The notes under the pieces: model-generated
Database searches by the model: none
The model's input: only the letters and a program-made list of their open reading frames with translations
What the model was told of the DNA's origin: nothing
Source: an uncultured Atopobiaceae bacterium
Lineage (GTDB): Bacteria > Actinomycetota > Coriobacteriia > Coriobacteriales > Atopobiaceae
Reading direction: 5' to 3'
NCBI GenBank assembly: GCA_944320975.1
Contig: CALUJM010000003.1
Location: 1 to 64,000 of the forward strand
Length of the DNA stretch: 64,000 nt
Made by a program: the position numbers and the translations under genes
Part shown: one piece after another, positions 26,368-35,298 of the stretch
Layout: every line of letters starts with the position of its first letter
Numbering within the stretch: the first letter of the stretch is position 1

Positions 26368-26437
26368 GATGAAAAGGGACAGTCCCTTTTCATTATGTTG
26401 TGCTTGGTGATGAAAAGGGACTGTCCCTTTTCATCAT
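26368..26437 (+). repeat. Double GGGAC-core hairpin
   Basis: Two copies of GAAAAGGGAC-N-GTCCCTTTTC (26371-26391 and 26412-26432), each a perfect hairpin, lie 20 bases apart and can also pair with each other. They fill the 98-base gap between the cassette A hydrolase and ACP genes, so the mRNA would fold here. Confidence 0.85.
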
Positions 26438-26444
26438 GGGCGGC

Positions 26445-28238
26445 CTAGCCGCGATAGACGTAGTCGCCGACCTGGTATTTGGGCGGAACCACGGGAATCT
26501 GCAGGTAGGAGTCGTGCTCGCCGCCGGTGTGGATGACGTGCATGCCGTCGCCGTTGTCGGTCTTGTGGTTCATGTCGTTGTCGTGGAACCACTCGGTCTT
26601 GATGAAGCGGCCGGCCACGACCACCTGGATCTTCTCGCCCTTGTGCCAGAAGCGGGAGTGCGGGTACATCTCCACGTCAACGGGCACGATCTCGCCCGGC
26701 TGCATGCGCTCCTCCTTGGTGTGCGCGTGCACCGGCTGGAAGTCGCTCGCGTACTTGGGGTCGAGGTCGCGGTGGCTGCAGCGCAGGAACCCCCACGCGC
26801 CGCGGAAGGGAGCGCCCATGACGCGGATCGGCACGTAGTTGCCGTCCTTGTCAAGCTTGATGACCCAGGGGAACAGGTCCATGTTGTCGTAGCCGCGGCA
26901 CTCGACGTTGAGGTGCAGCTTCATGAAGCCCGTGATCTCGGTGTCCTCGGTGAACTGGTAGGTGAACGTCGTGGTCTCGGTCTTGGGGTCGTAGACGACC
27001 TCGGCCTCCTGCTCGGGGTTCTCGTAGCTCGCGGAGCCGTCGGCGGCGTTGAGGTAGAGCTTGCGGTACTCGGTGCGCTTGAGCGGGAAGGACTCCTCGG
27101 GGCGGCGGTCGGCGTAATCGTAGTCATAGCCGTCCATGACGTCGATGCGCACGCGCGGCGTCATCTCCCAGCCGTTGTGGATATCCTTGCAGTAGCGGTC
27201 GAAGAAGCGGCGCAGGTCCTCGAGGTTCTCGGGCTTGTAGCTGTCGGGCCACTCGAAGTCGCGGTGCGCGCGCATCCACTTCTTGGGGGAGCGGATGCGG
27301 CGGAAGCCCTCGAAGGCGCCGCGCAGGTGGTGGTGGACCCAGCCGGCGGTCACGTACGTAGGGATGCGGATCTTGTTCCAGTCGACGATCTTGTCCTTGT
27401 AGTACGCGTTCATGAGAGGATACTTGGCCACCATCGCCGGCGTGTCCTCGATGTAGTTGTTGACGGCGAGCGCCTGGATGATGTGGGTCTCGTAGTCGGG
27501 GTTGGGGATGCCGCCGCAGTAGTAGCTCTCGCGGTAGAGGTCGCCCTGGCCCTCCCAGGCCGCCAGGCACGCGAGGTGGGGCGGACGGGTGGCGGCGATG
27601 CGCCAGTGGGCCATGCACACGCCGGAGTTGCCGATCATCGTGGCCTTGCCGTTGCACCACTCCTGGGCCGTGACCCACTCGATGAAGTCATAGCCGTCCT
27701 GGGCGTCCTGGCTGCCCCAGAGGTAGACGTCGCCCTCGGAGTTGCCTACGCCGCGCGGGTCCACGTTGGCCACGGCGTAGCCGTAGTGGCACCAGTAGCC
27801 GGGATCGGGCGCCTCGAACTTGGCGTACTGCGAGACCGTCTTGGGCGGCACGCCCATGAGCTGCCAGGAGTCCATGCCCTCGGAGGGGTTCTTGCCAAAC
27901 GGGGCGAAGACGCAGATGACCGGGACCTTCTCGGTGGTGTTGGCCGGGCGGTAGATGTCAGCGTAGATCGTGGTGCCGTCGCGCAGGACGCAGGCCTGGT
28001 CGCGCTCGCACATGACGCCGGGGATCTCGGTCATGTAGGTGTGCGGCTGGTAGGGCGCGCAGAAGCCCATCGTGGCCACCATCTCGCCGTCGCCGGCGTC
28101 GGGGTCCTCGGCCAGGCGGCGCTTGATCTCCTCGAGCTCCTCGCGGGACTTGCCGGGGTTGCCCTTGGCAAAGGGAACCTCGAACTCCTCCCCGCCGAAG
28201 GTCATCTTCTTGACGATGCCCTCTCTCTTCTCGGCCAT
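26445..28238 (-). CDS. CocE/NonD-family serine hydrolase (X-Pro dipeptidyl-peptidase-like)
   Basis: 597 residues. An alpha/beta-hydrolase domain with the nucleophile motif IGNSGV (Ser205) and the NVDPRGVGNSEG strand-loop is followed by a C-terminal jelly-roll domain (about 400-590), the normal CocE/NonD plan. The position where cocaine esterase has its catalytic Asp (GWxD) reads GWVHHHLRG here, as in a subgroup that keeps an LHxRG motif; the later RAHRDFEW may supply the His. Relatives cleave esters, amides and some C-C bonds. There is no signal peptide. Lying first in an operon with ACP, transacylase and kinase, it probably acts on an acyl donor of that pathway, possibly passing the acyl group to the ACP; that is inference. 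The start follows GAGGAGCGCCGC. Confidence 0.83.
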   Translation of the reverse strand: MAEKREGIVKKMTFGGEEFEVPFAKGNPGKSREELEEIKRRLAEDPDAGDGEMVATMGFCAPYQPHTYMTEIPGVMCERDQACVLRDGTTIYADIYRPANTTEKVPVICVFAPFGKNPSEGMDSWQLMGVPPKTVSQYAKFEAPDPGYWCHYGYAVANVDPRGVGNSEGDVYLWGSQDAQDGYDFIEWVTAQEWCNGKATMIGNSGVCMAHWRIAATRPPHLACLAAWEGQGDLYRESYYCGGIPNPDYETHIIQALAVNNYIEDTPAMVAKYPLMNAYYKDKIVDWNKIRIPTYVTAGWVHHHLRGAFEGFRRIRSPKKWMRAHRDFEWPDSYKPENLEDLRRFFDRYCKDIHNGWEMTPRVRIDVMDGYDYDYADRRPEESFPLKRTEYRKLYLNAADGSASYENPEQEAEVVYDPKTETTTFTYQFTEDTEITGFMKLHLNVECRGYDNMDLFPWVIKLDKDGNYVPIRVMGAPFRGAWGFLRCSHRDLDPKYASDFQPVHAHTKEERMQPGEIVPVDVEMYPHSRFWHKGEKIQVVVAGRFIKTEWFHDNDMNHKTDNGDGMHVIHTGGEHDSYLQIPVVPPKYQVGDYVYRG

Positions 28239-28401
28239 GCGGCGCTCCTCTCTGACGAGCCCCCGGGTGTGCCCGGCGGGCGCTTTCCCTGCCTCAGAGT
28301 GTGGGCGTTCGGGGCGAGAAGGTCATTGGACTGGGTTACAAACTTTGGCGCCCCTGCGCCCGTCTGCGCGGTACCGATGCCCATCGCCCAGCTCAGGGCC
28401 C

Positions 28402-28431
28402 TTGGTCAACAGCACAACGCGCTGCTATCAT
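28402..28431 (+). promoter_or_regulatory. Promoter of the first PucR-type regulator
   Basis: TTGGTC (28402-28407) and TATCAT (28426-28431) with 18-base spacing, 56 bases upstream of the start codon, in the divergent gap shared with the CocE operon. Confidence 0.5.
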
Positions 28432-28486
28432 GAGATGCCGAGAAGAACGGACGGGCCGGCGCGCCGCCGGCGCGGGGAGGGTGAGC

Positions 28487-30043
28487 ATGAAGCTGAGAAC
28501 GGTCGTCAACGAGCTGGCCTGCGACGCCATCTGGCCGGCGCGTCCGGAGCTACTCGACGCCAACGTCCTGCTCACGCCCGAGTACGGCTCCGCAACCCCC
28601 GGCGACATGCTGTTCGTCCGCCTGTGCCGGCTCGAGGACTGGGCGGCCGGTACCGTGAGCGCCGGGGAGCGCGAGCTTTTGCTCGTCCATGCGGGGCCCA
28701 AGATCCCCGCCGACGTGGCGCCTGCGGGTAACGTCGTGCTCATCGCCCATCCGAGCAGCTACGAGGACCTGCGCGTGCTCTTCCTCGACCTGCCGTCGCG
28801 GATCGCGGTGCTGGAGCTGCTGCGCGAGCGGATGTTCAACGCGTTTCTCGGCTCCTACGACCTCGGCCAGTACGCCCGGCGCGCCTCCGAGGTGCTCGGC
28901 AACCCCGTGATCATCCTCAACTCCGACCAGCGCGTGCTCGCCACCGCCGGCGAGTTCCCGCTCGACGCCCTCGACGTGCAGGAGGTGCTCGACCAGGGCT
29001 ACATCTCCGAGACCGTCAACGCCGACATGGAGGCCGACGGCATCATCGAGGGCGTTCGCCGCGCGCACCACTCCATCCTGGCCCTCTCCGCGCGCTACGG
29101 ACGCAGCTGGGTCACCTCGATGGTGTACTACCACCACCTCGAGATGGGCCGCTTCGACGTGATGGAGAAGGACCGCGCGATCTCGGGCATCGACCTCGAG
29201 CTCATCGACTACGCCTCCCAGCTCGCGGGCATCCTCATCGACCGCCTGGGCCTGGCGGGGGAGCGCGTGGGGTTTGGCTCCTCGGTCCTGCACGACCTCG
29301 TGACGGGCGGCTTCGTCAACGAGAAGACCATGCGCGCCCAGCTCATGGTCACACACCTTCCGCAGGACGGCTCCTATGCGATGGTCACGCTCGCGGGCCC
29401 GCGCGACGCCGACCGGGACTACCTCGCGCGCGTGGGGTCGATGGTGTCGCGCTCGGTGCGCAGCTGCCTGTGGTGCGTCGAGGACGGGGTGCTGTGCGCG
29501 CTGGTGCCCGTGGGGCGCAGCGAGTCAGTGGGCTACGACGACTATGCGCGGGCCATGAAGCGCCTCTCCTCCAACTCGGCGCTCGCGGCCATGCTCGAGA
29601 ACAACGACCTGCGCGCCTACGTGAGCGAGCCGTTTGCCGAGGTCGACCGCGCGGGTGCCCGCCTCGAGCAGTGCCGGCTGCTCATGCGCGTGCCGGACGC
29701 GCGCACGCACGGCCGCGTGTGCTACTTCTGGGAGAACCGCTTCGGCGTGCTCGCGGTGGTCGCGGGCTCGCGCGAGCGCGTGGACATGCTGCTCGACAAG
29801 CGCGTGGTGGCGATGGACGCCTACGACCGCGAGCACGGGACGGCCTACCTCGAGACGGCCATCATGTCGGTGCGCTTCCCCGGCAGCCCCGCCGAGGCCG
29901 CGGCAGCGCTCTCGGTGCACCGCAACACCTACTTCTACCGCATGAACAAGGTCAAGGAGCTCTTCTTCGTCGACCTCAAGGACGGCGAGGACCGCCTGGC
30001 GCTCTCCTTCACCGCCCAGGTCCTCGAGGCATCGCGCCGGTAG
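28487..30043 (+). CDS. PucR/CdaR-family transcriptional regulator (first)
   Basis: 518 residues. The N-terminal ~110 residues resemble a PucR sensor region, the middle is a GAF-like or GGDEF-like CdaR segment, and the C-terminus is a PucR-type helix-turn-helix (AAAALSVHRNTYFYRMNKVKELF near residue 475). The ATG at 28487 is preferred to a GTG two codons earlier because GGGGAGG ends 6 bases before it. It is divergent from the cassette A operon and upstream of the redox genes, so it is a good candidate to control both in response to the pathway substrate. A 34-base-arm palindrome follows the gene. Confidence 0.85.
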   Translation: MKLRTVVNELACDAIWPARPELLDANVLLTPEYGSATPGDMLFVRLCRLEDWAAGTVSAGERELLLVHAGPKIPADVAPAGNVVLIAHPSSYEDLRVLFLDLPSRIAVLELLRERMFNAFLGSYDLGQYARRASEVLGNPVIILNSDQRVLATAGEFPLDALDVQEVLDQGYISETVNADMEADGIIEGVRRAHHSILALSARYGRSWVTSMVYYHHLEMGRFDVMEKDRAISGIDLELIDYASQLAGILIDRLGLAGERVGFGSSVLHDLVTGGFVNEKTMRAQLMVTHLPQDGSYAMVTLAGPRDADRDYLARVGSMVSRSVRSCLWCVEDGVLCALVPVGRSESVGYDDYARAMKRLSSNSALAAMLENNDLRAYVSEPFAEVDRAGARLEQCRLLMRVPDARTHGRVCYFWENRFGVLAVVAGSRERVDMLLDKRVVAMDAYDREHGTAYLETAIMSVRFPGSPAEAAAALSVHRNTYFYRMNKVKELFFVDLKDGEDRLALSFTAQVLEASRR

Positions 30044-30050
30044 CGGCGGC

Positions 30051-30129
30051 GGGGCGTGACAATTAGGACAGGTTGAATTGTCACACGAACGCGGCGTGAC
30101 AATTCAACCTGTCCTAATTGTCACGCCCC
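30051..30129 (+). repeat. Nested palindrome with GGACAGG core
   Basis: Perfect arms of about 34 bases (left 30051-30084, right 30096-30129), containing GTGACAATTAGGACAGGTTG and its complement, enclose an 11-base loop. Each arm also contains GTGACAATT and AATTGTCAC, so it can fold on itself. It begins 8 bases after the PucR stop. Confidence 0.9.
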
Positions 30130-30142
30130 CGTCCCCGCCCAA

Positions 30143-30156
30143 TGTGCAATCGCACA
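30143..30156 (+). promoter_or_regulatory. Candidate operator TGTGC-AATC-GCACA
   Basis: Perfect 5-bp palindrome arms about 100 bases before the flavoprotein start. Similar TGTGC/GCACA words occur before the 31520 and 36978 genes. No binding protein is known. Confidence 0.35.
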
Positions 30157-30257
30157 GACACGTTCTTCTCGCCCGGGCGTTTATCAAACGTCAGCCTAAC
30201 GGGTTTGCCCATACGCTTTTCCCAACGGAACCCAAACCGGAGAGGAAAGGGGTCGCC

Positions 30258-31226
30258 ATGACCAAGATCGTGGGCGTTTCGTTTGGCACCAAGAACGGCA
30301 ACAACGACTGCATCTGCAAGGAGGTGCTCAAGGCCTGCCAGGAGGAGGGCTGCGAGATCGAGTTCATCCGTGCGATGGACCTCGACATCAAGCACTGCAC
30401 CGGCTGCATCACCTGCGTCAAGATGCTCATGAGCGGCACCAAGAACATGTGTATCCACAAGGACGACTTCGACTGGCTGGCCTTTGAGATGTTCAACGCC
30501 GACGGCGTCATCATGGTCGACCCGATCTTCGAGACCGGCGCTTCGGGCCTGTTCCACACCATCATGGACCGCTTTGGGCCCCGCATGGACACCGGCAACA
30601 ACTTCATCGGCACCCAGATCGCCCAGGGCCGCCTGGCCCAGGGCGGCGACGCGGCCAAGGGCGTCGAGGTGCCCAACCCCGCGATCATGAGCCCCAAGGT
30701 CGTCTCCTACATCGGCATCGGCGGCTCCGACTGGGGCACCCACGTCCAGTCCGAGCACCAGCTCCAGGCCATGACCCCCAGCTGGAAGGTCATCGACAAC
30801 GAGTGGGTCGCCTGGTCCAAGACCGCCCTCATGGATGACTCCCTGATCGAGCGCGCGCACCAGATCGGCGTCAACCTGGCCAACGCCGCCAAGGACATCG
30901 AGCACGCCACCTACCAGGGCAAGCCCGGCATCTGCCCGCACTGCAACTGCAACGACTTCTATCTCGTCCCCGGCGAGAACCGCGCCATCTGCTGCGTCTG
31001 CGGCCTCGAGGGCACCGTGTCCGTGGAGGACGGCGTCGTCAAGGTCACCTACGCCGACGAGGACCTGCACAAGGCCCACGACATCCAGTCCGGCAAGGAG
31101 ATCCACGGCAAGGACATCGCCGAGAACGAGGGCAAGCTCGCGGAGATGAAGAAGACCCAGGCCTACAAGGACCGCGTCGCCTACTACCGCGACCTCATCC
31201 AGCCCACGATGCCGCCGCGCGCCTAA
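30258..31226 (+). CDS. Flavodoxin-fold NAD(P)H/FMN oxidoreductase with C-terminal zinc ribbon (first)
   Basis: 322 residues. The flavodoxin-like domain (about 1-240) has the VGVSFGTKNGNND FMN loop and CTGCITC followed by another Cys (Cys47, Cys50, Cys53, Cys65), the pattern of NADPH-dependent FMN reductases and iron-sulfur flavoproteins. A C-terminal CPHC ... CCVCG motif (about 250-280) looks like a rubredoxin or zinc ribbon. It probably moves electrons to a low-potential acceptor or reduces the pathway substrate. The start follows GGAGAGGAAAGGGG. It is related to the 36978 gene; the two bracket the fumarate-reductase-like gene and the Fe-S genes. Confidence 0.82.
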   Translation: MTKIVGVSFGTKNGNNDCICKEVLKACQEEGCEIEFIRAMDLDIKHCTGCITCVKMLMSGTKNMCIHKDDFDWLAFEMFNADGVIMVDPIFETGASGLFHTIMDRFGPRMDTGNNFIGTQIAQGRLAQGGDAAKGVEVPNPAIMSPKVVSYIGIGGSDWGTHVQSEHQLQAMTPSWKVIDNEWVAWSKTALMDDSLIERAHQIGVNLANAAKDIEHATYQGKPGICPHCNCNDFYLVPGENRAICCVCGLEGTVSVEDGVVKVTYADEDLHKAHDIQSGKEIHGKDIAENEGKLAEMKKTQAYKDRVAYYRDLIQPTMPPRA

Positions 31227-31234
31227 CGCAAATT

Positions 31235-31335
31235 CCTGCCGATAAGAACGTGGCCTCGGGGCCCGGCCGCCGCAGCGCGGCCGGGCCCCGCCGCGTGCCG
31301 GAGGCGGGCGCGGGGCGCGCGTTCTTCTCGGCAGG
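31235..31335 (+). repeat. Inverted GAGAAGAACG words around a GC hairpin
   Basis: CCTGCCGATAAGAACG (31235-31250) and CGTTCTTCTCGGCAGG (31320-31335) form 16-base arms with one mismatch. Between them, GGGGCCCGGCCGC/GCGGCCGGGCCCC (31258-31289) is a strong hairpin that may end the preceding transcript, though no T run follows. Confidence 0.65.
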
Positions 31336-31422
31336 CGCGGGACCGCGCCGCGTCCGACGCCGGCGCCCTTTCCGCCATGGTCCCATTGCACAAACCCTGC
31401 GGGACATTTCGCCCCGATATGT

Positions 31423-31434
31423 TGTGCGCGCACA
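31423..31434 (+). promoter_or_regulatory. Candidate operator TGTGCGCGCACA
   Basis: A perfect 12-bp palindrome about 85 bases before the fumarate-reductase-like gene. It resembles the site at 30143. Confidence 0.35.
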
Positions 31435-31519
31435 TTGTTGCCGCGGGCGGCCTGCGCGAAGGTGTACTCGTGCAAGAAGGTGCCGAACAAGGCATGGCAG
31501 CAGATAGAGGAGGATTCGC

Positions 31520-33004
31520 ATGAAGCAGCTTGAGACCGACGTCGTCGTCGTTGCGGCGGGCCTTTCCGGCCTGGCCGCGTCCGTTGCCGCCGCCGAGAGC
31601 GGCGCGAGGGTCATCACCCTCGAGAAGGCGTCCAACACCGGCGGCGCCGCCAACATGGGCATGGGCCCGGCCGCGGCCGGCTCGCCCCTGCAGAAGGCCT
31701 CGATGATCGAGGTCACCCCCGGCGAGCTCTTCCGTCGCCACATGTTCTACACCCACTACCAGGTCGACGCCCGCCTCGTCCGCGACTACTACTTCAAGAG
31801 CGGCGACACCATCCAGTGGCTCATGGACATGGGCGTCGAGTTCAACAGCGTCCGCCCGGCGTTCCGCGCCCGCGAGCGCACCCGCGCCTACGCCGACGGC
31901 GAGTACACCTGGCACGTCGTCCAGCCCGAGGACGGCTCCGAGCCCGGCCCGCGCGCCGCTACCACGATGACCAAGCGCATGACCGAGCGCGCCCAGGAGC
32001 TGGGCGTCGAGTTCATGCTCGAGTGCCCCGGCACCGGACTCATCACCAACGACGAGGGCGCCGTGGTGGGCGTCACCGCCAAGGACAAGAACGGCGAGGA
32101 GTACGAGATCTCCTGCTCCTCGGTCATCGTCGCCACGGGCGGCTTCGGCCACAACACCGAGATGATCAAGGAGACCATCGGCCTCGACTGGGGCAAGAAC
32201 CTCTTCTCCTTTGCCATCCCGGGCATGGACGGCGACGGCCTCAACATGTGCCACGCCGTGGGCGCCGGCCACACCCCGGTCTCCATGGAGATGATGTACC
32301 AGATCCCCGACAACATGAACCACTTCTACGTCGAGGGCGCCTTCCGCCAGCCCTGCTACTGGTGCAACCGCCTCGGCGAGCGCTTCATGCCCGAGGACGA
32401 GATCTTCAACACCACCTTCGTGGGCAACGCCATCAACCACCTGCCGGGCAAGGTCGCCTTTGCGATCTTTGACTCCAAGATGCTCAAGCACTGGAAGAAG
32501 GACGGCCCGGACATCGTCTCCCACGTCCACCCGCACGACCTCTACGAGGGCTTCGACGAGCAGTGGGAGCGCGACCTCGCCGACGGCTACGAGGCCATCT
32601 GCCAGGCCGACACCCTCGAGGAGCTCGCCGAGAAGGCCGGCATCGACATCGACGGCCTCATCGCCAACGTCGAGGAGTACAACGAGATGTGCGCCAACGG
32701 CTGGGACGAGATCTTCGAGAAGGAGCGCGAGTTCATGCAGCCGCTGGAGAAGGGCCCGTTCTACTGCTGCAAGCAGTACATCGGCGCCTACGGCACCCTG
32801 GGCGGCGTGCTGATCAACCACAACATGGAGGTCATGACCGACGACTACAAGGTCATCCCCGGCCTCTACTGCGTGGGCACCGACGCCTGCACCATCTACG
32901 GCGACTCCTACAACTACTGCATCCCGGGCAACACCATGGGCTTCTGCCTCAACTCCGGGCGCATCGCCGGCGAGAACGCCGCCGCCAAGCTGTTCGAGTA
33001 CTAA
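31520..33004 (+). CDS. Fumarate-reductase-like FAD-binding flavoprotein
   Basis: 494 residues, a complete FAD_binding_2 (fumarate reductase/succinate dehydrogenase flavoprotein) family member. The N-terminal dinucleotide fold reads VVVVAAGLSGLAASVAAAESG followed by the LEKASNTGG segment; VIVATGGFGHN is the second FAD motif, and GLYCVGTDACTIYGDSYNY plus the C-terminal GRIAGENAA complete the site. There is no signal peptide and no cytochrome domain, so it is a soluble cytoplasmic reductase of an unsaturated acid, enone or related compound rather than a secreted Shewanella-type fumarate reductase. The start follows GAGGAGGATTCGC. A terminator and a hairpin follow. Confidence 0.85.
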   Translation: MKQLETDVVVVAAGLSGLAASVAAAESGARVITLEKASNTGGAANMGMGPAAAGSPLQKASMIEVTPGELFRRHMFYTHYQVDARLVRDYYFKSGDTIQWLMDMGVEFNSVRPAFRARERTRAYADGEYTWHVVQPEDGSEPGPRAATTMTKRMTERAQELGVEFMLECPGTGLITNDEGAVVGVTAKDKNGEEYEISCSSVIVATGGFGHNTEMIKETIGLDWGKNLFSFAIPGMDGDGLNMCHAVGAGHTPVSMEMMYQIPDNMNHFYVEGAFRQPCYWCNRLGERFMPEDEIFNTTFVGNAINHLPGKVAFAIFDSKMLKHWKKDGPDIVSHVHPHDLYEGFDEQWERDLADGYEAICQADTLEELAEKAGIDIDGLIANVEEYNEMCANGWDEIFEKEREFMQPLEKGPFYCCKQYIGAYGTLGGVLINHNMEVMTDDYKVIPGLYCVGTDACTIYGDSYNYCIPGNTMGFCLNSGRIAGENAAAKLFEY

Positions 33005-33015
33005 GAGGGGTAGGG

Positions 33016-33059
33016 GGACGCGCGCGGGGTCTCGGCTCGGGGCCCCGCGCGTCCTTTTT
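33016..33059 (+). terminator. Terminator after the fumarate-reductase-like gene
   Basis: A long GC stem (GGACGCGCGCGGGG with GGCCCCGCGCGTCC) is followed by TTTTT. Confidence 0.8.
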
Positions 33060-33064
33060 GCCAA

Positions 33065-33095
33065 GATCCAAAAGGGGACAGACCCCTTTTGGATC
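33065..33095 (+). repeat. GGGGACAG-core hairpin
   Basis: GATCCAAAAGGGG-ACAGA-CCCCTTTTGGATC, a perfect 13-bp stem with a 5-base loop, directly after the terminator. Confidence 0.85.
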
Positions 33096-33157
33096 ATCGC
33101 CGCGGAGAGGCGCCGTCGTCCCGGCGCAGCGGCCCGACATCACGAAGAGGGGGTCAT

Positions 33158-35284
33158 GTGAAGCTCACCATCAACGGCCAGGAGGTCGAGGCGCGCGAGG
33201 GGCAGTCTGTCCTGGACGCCGCGCTCGACGCCGGCATCTTCATCCCGCACCTCTGCAAGCACCCGGACCTCGAGGCCGTGGGCGGCTGCCGCCTGTGCAT
33301 GGTCGAGGTCGACGGCGCTGAGGAGCCCGTGTGCGCCTGCAAGACGGAGGTGCGCGAGGGCATGCAGGTCAACGTCAACGGCGAGCGCGCCGACCGCGTG
33401 CGCCGCATGGCGATGGAGCTCATCCTCGCCACGCACCCGACCGACTGCACCGGCTGCCCCAAGTACGGCAAGTGCGAGCTGCAGTCCATGTACCAGTACA
33501 TGGGCGTCTCGCCCACGCGCTGGCGCGTCAAGAGCCGCCCCGTCGCCACCGACGAGTCCAACCCGCTCATCACGCACATGTTCACGCGCTGCATCCGCTG
33601 CGGCCGCTGCGTGCGCGCCTGCCGCGAGCTGCGCGGCGTCGGCGTCCTGGACTACCAGCACACCGAGGAGGGCATCCGCATCGGCACCGACGGCTCGGTC
33701 TCGCTCGAGGAGGCGGGCTGCCGCTTCTGCGGCGCGTGCATCGAGGTCTGCCCGACGGGCTCGATCATCGACGTGCTCTCCCGCGCCCACGACGACCGCT
33801 CCCGCGAGGACAACGTCGTGCCCTGCCGCTTTGGCTGCCCGGCGCACATCGACATCCCGCGCTACCTGCGTCACATCAAGGACGGCGAGTGGGAGGCCGC
33901 GACGGCCGTCGTGCGCGAGAAGGTCCCGTTCCCCGAGACCCTCGGCACCATCTGCAACCACAACTGCGAGAGCGAGTGCAAGCGCAACGACCTGACCGCG
34001 CCGCTCTCGGTCTGCCGCCTCAAGCGCGCCGCCGCGGTGCGCGACACCGGCGAGTGGAAGAGCCGCGTGCGCCACGAGCCGCTCACGGGCAAGAAGGTCG
34101 CCGTCGTGGGCGCCGGCCCCGCGGGCCTCACCGCGGCCCTGTTCCTGGCCGAGAAGGGCCATCTGGTCACGGTCTTCGAGGCAAACGAGAAGGTCGGCGG
34201 CCAGCTGCGCTACGGCATCCCCGCCTACCGCCTGCCCGACGCCACGGTCGACCACGAGGTCGACATCATCCGCGAGATCTCCCAGGGCACCGACGCCGAC
34301 CCCCGCATCGACATCCGCTGCGGCGAGCGCGTCGCCGACCCCAAGGCACTTCTCGGCGAGGGCTATGACGCCGTGCTCGTGGCCATCGGCACCCACGTTG
34401 GCACGCGCCTGCCGATGGAGGGCGCCGACCTCGAGGGCGTCTACGTGAACACCGACTTCCTCAAGGCCGCCCGCACCGGCGCGCCGCTCGACGTCTCCGG
34501 CACGGTCGTCGTGCTCGGCGGCGGCAACGTCGCCTACGACTGCGCCCGCACCGCCGTGCGCCTGGGCGCCGAGAAGGTCGACGTGGCCTGCCTCGAGTCC
34601 CTTGACAAGATGACCTCGACCCCGGAGGAGCGCGAGGAGGCCGCCGAGGAGGGCGTGGAGCTCCACGACGCCTACGCGTTCACCTCGCTCAACGAGTCCG
34701 AGCCCGGCTCCGGCCGCGTGGGCTCGGTCACGATCCACAAGATCGAGCGCTTCTACTTCGACGAGAACCACCGCGCGGTGACCGAGCTCGTCGAGGGCGG
34801 CGAGCTCACGATCCCGGCCGACCACGTCATCTTTGCCGTGGGCCAGAAGCCGGAGGGCACCGCCGAGATGGGCCTCGAGCTCACGCACGGCCCCTACATC
34901 GTGGCCGACGGCGAGCTTGCCACGAGCGTCGAGGGCGTCTGGGCTGCCGGCGACTGCGTCACGGGCACCAAGTCCGTCATCGCCGCCATCGAGCAGGGCC
35001 GCGAGGCCGCGAGCTCGATCGACCGCTACCTTGGCGGCGACGGCGACATCTCGGCGGAGCTGCTCGACGCGGACGTCCCCGAGCAGCGCATCGGCAAGGT
35101 CCCCGAGGGCTTCTACGGCGGCCGCGTCGAGCCTGAGATCGGCCCGGCAAAGGAGCGCGCGCACACCTTCGACGTCTTCGAGTGCCCGTTCACCGAGGAC
35201 GAGGCCAAGTGCGAGGCGTCCCGCTGCCTGCAGTGCGACCTGCGCCTGACCCTGCACACCCCGCGCCTGTGGAACGAGTACTAG
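33158..35284 (+). CDS. NuoG-like ferredoxin domain fused to GltD-like FAD/NAD(P)H oxidoreductase
   Basis: 708 residues. In order: [2Fe-2S] ferredoxin (Cys33, Cys44, Cys47, Cys59 or 61), the HxxxCxxCxxxxxC motif of complex I subunit G (His93, Cys97, Cys100, Cys106), two [4Fe-4S] motifs (CIRCGRCVRAC and CRFCGACIEVC), then a glutamate synthase small-subunit-like domain with FAD motif VAVVGAGPAGL (about 310) and a second nucleotide motif VVVLGGGNVAYD (about 450). The C-terminus has a further CLQC. This layout fits enzymes that oxidise NAD(P)H and feed an electron chain of Fe-S clusters. The GTG start follows AAGAGGGGG. The partner gene begins 14 bases downstream. Electrons probably go to the flavoproteins in this cluster. 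Confidence 0.87.
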   Translation: MKLTINGQEVEAREGQSVLDAALDAGIFIPHLCKHPDLEAVGGCRLCMVEVDGAEEPVCACKTEVREGMQVNVNGERADRVRRMAMELILATHPTDCTGCPKYGKCELQSMYQYMGVSPTRWRVKSRPVATDESNPLITHMFTRCIRCGRCVRACRELRGVGVLDYQHTEEGIRIGTDGSVSLEEAGCRFCGACIEVCPTGSIIDVLSRAHDDRSREDNVVPCRFGCPAHIDIPRYLRHIKDGEWEAATAVVREKVPFPETLGTICNHNCESECKRNDLTAPLSVCRLKRAAAVRDTGEWKSRVRHEPLTGKKVAVVGAGPAGLTAALFLAEKGHLVTVFEANEKVGGQLRYGIPAYRLPDATVDHEVDIIREISQGTDADPRIDIRCGERVADPKALLGEGYDAVLVAIGTHVGTRLPMEGADLEGVYVNTDFLKAARTGAPLDVSGTVVVLGGGNVAYDCARTAVRLGAEKVDVACLESLDKMTSTPEEREEAAEEGVELHDAYAFTSLNESEPGSGRVGSVTIHKIERFYFDENHRAVTELVEGGELTIPADHVIFAVGQKPEGTAEMGLELTHGPYIVADGELATSVEGVWAAGDCVTGTKSVIAAIEQGREAASSIDRYLGGDGDISAELLDADVPEQRIGKVPEGFYGGRVEPEIGPAKERAHTFDVFECPFTEDEAKCEASRCLQCDLRLTLHTPRLWNEY

Positions 35285-35298
35285 GAAGGGAGCGAGAA

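Noticed and set aside
31520..33004. Respiratory fumarate reductase
   Set aside because: No signal peptide, heme-binding CxxCH motifs, membrane subunit or adjacent iron-sulfur subunit of the FrdB type; it looks like a soluble reductase of a specific compound.
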